From Tritrichomonas musculus (taxonomy: Eukaryota; Parabasalia; Tritrichomonadida; Tritrichomonadidae), in the NCBI GenBank assembly GCA_039105265.1, contig JAPFFF010000010.1:372001-436000 (forward strand): 64,000 bases of DNA, in the 5' to 3' direction. Under the pieces are notes generated by a model. The model saw only the letters and a list, made by a program, of their open reading frames with translations, searched no databases and was not told the origin of the DNA. Both the position numbers and the translations under genes were made by a program. Below are positions 61,207 to 64,000 of the stretch, piece by piece. How positions within the stretch are numbered: the stretch's first letter is position 1; the number at the start of each line of letters is the position of its first letter.

Positions 61207-64000
61207 ATGACTGAAAATCAACAACCATTAACGCAAGATCAAAAAATAGATTTAGCATTAGCGAATTTACGTGAAAAGGGTTGGCATCTTTGGAGAAATA
61301 CTATAGCATTTCCGAATGCTGCATATGTAGAAATGGCTGAATTCTTTTATTCAAATTGTATTGAATTATTAAATTTTGGTGTGGAAAATGGCAATGCAAT
61401 ACCTGATTTATCTTTATTGTTTGATTATTACATGAATTTTCCTGAACAAATGCAGTTTATAGGATTAGACGTGATTCATTATTTAAGATTCGTTGTAGAC
61501 GTTTTATTTGCTCAAACAGTTAGAGATAATTATTTTCCAGGATACGATATTCAAAAAATACATAATCAATTCATTGATTTCAAAAATAATAATGGACCGA
61601 ATTTAATGATTTGTAAAAGTGATTTTGCAAGAGGAAGAGTGACTGCACTTCAAAATTATTGGAAAGAGATAGATTGGAAATATTATAGCATATATCAATT
61701 AAACTATGATTTCGTTGGAATTACAGAATTTGAGGCTGCATTTTGGTGGAAATTATTGCAAAGAATTCATCATAATAACAAATATTATCAGAAAACGTTT
61801 ATTGAAATCAGACAAGAACTCTATGATAAATCATTGGATGAGAAAGTTTTTGATAACGATGAGGTCAAAATGGGAAATTATCGTTTTTTCCTAAATTCTT
61901 GCATCTATGTTGATATGCATCAAATAAATTGGACGGTTTTGCAACAATTACGCAATCCCAATTTTAAATTATATCAGGACGTAGAAAAAATAAAACAATA
62001 TTTATTGAGAACAATTCCAGGAACCAATGAGGAATTATTAACACCTGATGATTTTGATATAAGGGTTGAAGATTATTATAACGATTTTGTTTCTGGTGGA
62101 ATAGAAAGTGTTATTATAGAATTAGATGAATTAATCGATTGTTTCGAACGATTGGGAAAAGAGAATTATCAAAATATTCCAACATTTTTCACAATTGTTT
62201 GTATTCGACTTGCTCTGAATGGAATAAAATGGTTGGATTTCCAAAAAGCAAAACCCGATCTATTAAATTTTATTAAATGGTGCGAAGAGAATAAAATTCA
62301 AGATATGGATAATATTAGAAATATTGAGGATGTCAGTAAAAATTTGGTAAAGTTTGCTCAAGATAAGACGAAAAGTTTATCTAGTTGGATAATTGAACAA
62401 AAAACCAGAGATGAATATATTCGAAAATTAAAAGCCGCTAAAGCTAAGAAAGAATTATGCACTAGATACCAATCATTTATCGATGAAGCAGATACGACAC
62501 ATCCTGTGAGTATTGCAGCATGTGGGTTGAAAATTGAACAACGTTATTCAGAAATCTCAAAAGCACAACCATTGTTAGATCCAGTGGATATTTATAATAA
62601 TATATTAATGGAAAAAGATAAAGAATTGTTGGCTATCAACAAAGACAAAGCGAATGAATTAAAGGAACAGGCTGAATATGATGAGTCATATTGGAAAGAT
62701 GAAATTTGGAGATACTCTCTTCCTGTTTATTTTGCATCAGATGATGGTGCAGTAGATAAGGATAAAAATGAAATACCATTAACATTGGTAGGAGCAAATC
62801 AATTTGCAAATACAATTGCAAAGGAATACCCAATGAATCCAGGAGACGCGAAACAATTTTTGAATGATATGGTTGATCCAAATAATTTTGATCAGATGGA
62901 AAAATATTGGACAGCATTCAATGCAATGATATACACAAATCTGCAATTTTTGATGAATGCACAGGAGTGGAATTCAGAGGAATTTTTCAATTATTGGTAT
63001 CCATTGGCCAAATCATTCCAAAACAAAGTTAGAGAATATCAAAAAAGTATCGATCAACAATATCAAAAAGCAGATGATTCAGTGAGAATAAAAGCAAAAG
63101 AAGAGATGACTCATCAATTACTAAAAAACAATATGAACAATATAAGAAAGATTTAGATGCATTCTTGAAACAAAATCCAGAACGAGAGGGTCAAGTTTAT
63201 CGTATTTATTATGATAAGAAGATTCAAGAAAAATTACTTGCTGCAAAAGAAGCAGAACAAGCGAATGAAGAGTATGCAAACATGGATCAACCATATGAAG
63301 TTCCAGGATTGACAGATGACCAAGTATTAGAAAATTATATAAATCAATTAAGTGCTGATCCAACAAAAAGAGGATTATCAGATAAAGAAATGTTAAATGA
63401 AGTGAGGGAACCGAATATTGCAAACTATGGAAATGATTGGTTGGCAAAAATATCACAACAAATTGAAGGGTTACCATGTATTCGTTTGAAAGAATGGATC
63501 GATATTCAAGGAGATATGGAAGAAATGAGAACAAAAAATTATGCATCATCGAATGAATTGTCTCAGGATATGGAAAATAGACGAATTGCAAATACAAAAA
63601 CATTGATTGGATGGATTGGAGGCCAATATCTCAAATTTGACAGAAATGAAAATGGTGAAAATATTATCACAAAATTATCAATGGTTGGATGTTCGAATGG
63701 ATGGACATGGACCGATTTTGTTCATTTATGTAAATTGTATAAGAGATCAATTGATCAATTTCGTCAAGAGATAAGCGGAATTTATCAGAAATTATATGAA
63801 TCAGCGGGATTGAAGATCGGTGAAGACGAATTTATTGATCAAGTTTTTGATGAAATGGAAAACCTTTGGACGACAAGACAACAAATAAAATTTAAGGATC
63901 AAATTTTAGAGGAATGGAAAGAAAGATATGCAAATCAAATTTATTTGAATGATTTTCAAAGAATTCAGAGTCGTCTAATATCAAGTGCAAAACAAATTTT
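61207..64000 (+). CDS. Large unrecognised protein gene, runs off the right edge (cluster gene 3)
   Basis: Starts with an ATG at 61,207 and is coding-like up to the window edge. The first open part alone exceeds 600 codons, and the whole region looks interrupted about once. No family recognised. The predicted protein is soluble, mostly helical, rich in Asn, Gln, Trp, Tyr, Glu and Lys, with Lys/Glu-rich helical stretches in its middle. No signal peptide, membrane segment or catalytic motif is visible. No TCA-Y-W motif with the right spacing precedes it, unlike the two genes to its left. Size, compact spacing and absence of known host domains would suit a gene of a large element of Maverick/Polinton or other virus-like type, which are common in trichomonads. 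That is inference, and no hallmark gene of such an element lies in the window. A lineage-specific host gene is equally possible. Confidence 0.55.

Overview
The window looks like nuclear DNA of an anaerobic protist, most likely a trichomonad (Tritrichomonas or Trichomonas type). The reasons are very A+T-rich DNA, no visible introns, short 5' leaders behind TCA-Y-W initiator-like motifs (10-16 nt), TAAA overlapping or next to stop codons, a huge Cys-rich surface protein with one C-terminal membrane segment, and decayed TKL-like kinase and Hsp70 copies. The assignment is inference; no rRNA or other marker gene is present.

Layout. (1) 1-38,907: one uninterrupted satellite array, 297 units of exactly 131 bp, with linked unit variants arranged in repeated multi-unit blocks (higher-order repeats). 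It enters from the left edge. (2) 38,908-39,440: unique A+T-rich junction. (3) 39,441-40,316: a perfect TAAA microsatellite of 219 copies. (4) 40,360-48,486: a 2,708-residue surface protein whose promoter sits right against the microsatellite. It has 16 nearly identical 103-residue Ig-like repeats, a 17th diverged one, two Cys-rich regions, an acidic GDSSISDE spacer and a C-terminal anchor. (5) 48,598-49,503: decayed SecA-like motor/helicase gene on the minus strand. (6) 49,504-55,850: gene-poor DNA with 17-bp A/T arrays in opposite orientations, a 17-bp minisatellite, a 514-bp foldback element and a tandem duplication. (7) 55,890-58,620: a broken protein kinase (minus) and a broken Hsp70 (plus). 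(8) 58,989-59,537: an intact but degenerate Ras/Rab-like small GTPase (minus). (9) 60,067-64,000: a compact cluster of three unrecognised genes. The first two are divergent and carry the same 16-17-bp promoter element at the same distance from their start codons. The third is large and runs off the right edge.

Together the left two thirds resemble a heterochromatic or subtelomere-like setting with a repeat-rich surface antigen gene beside a satellite. The middle is a graveyard of host gene copies. The right end is a compact, possibly mobile or virus-like, gene cluster of unknown family. Novelty is most likely in three places: the satellite's higher-order structure, the microsatellite-adhesin arrangement, and the right-hand cluster with its shared promoter.
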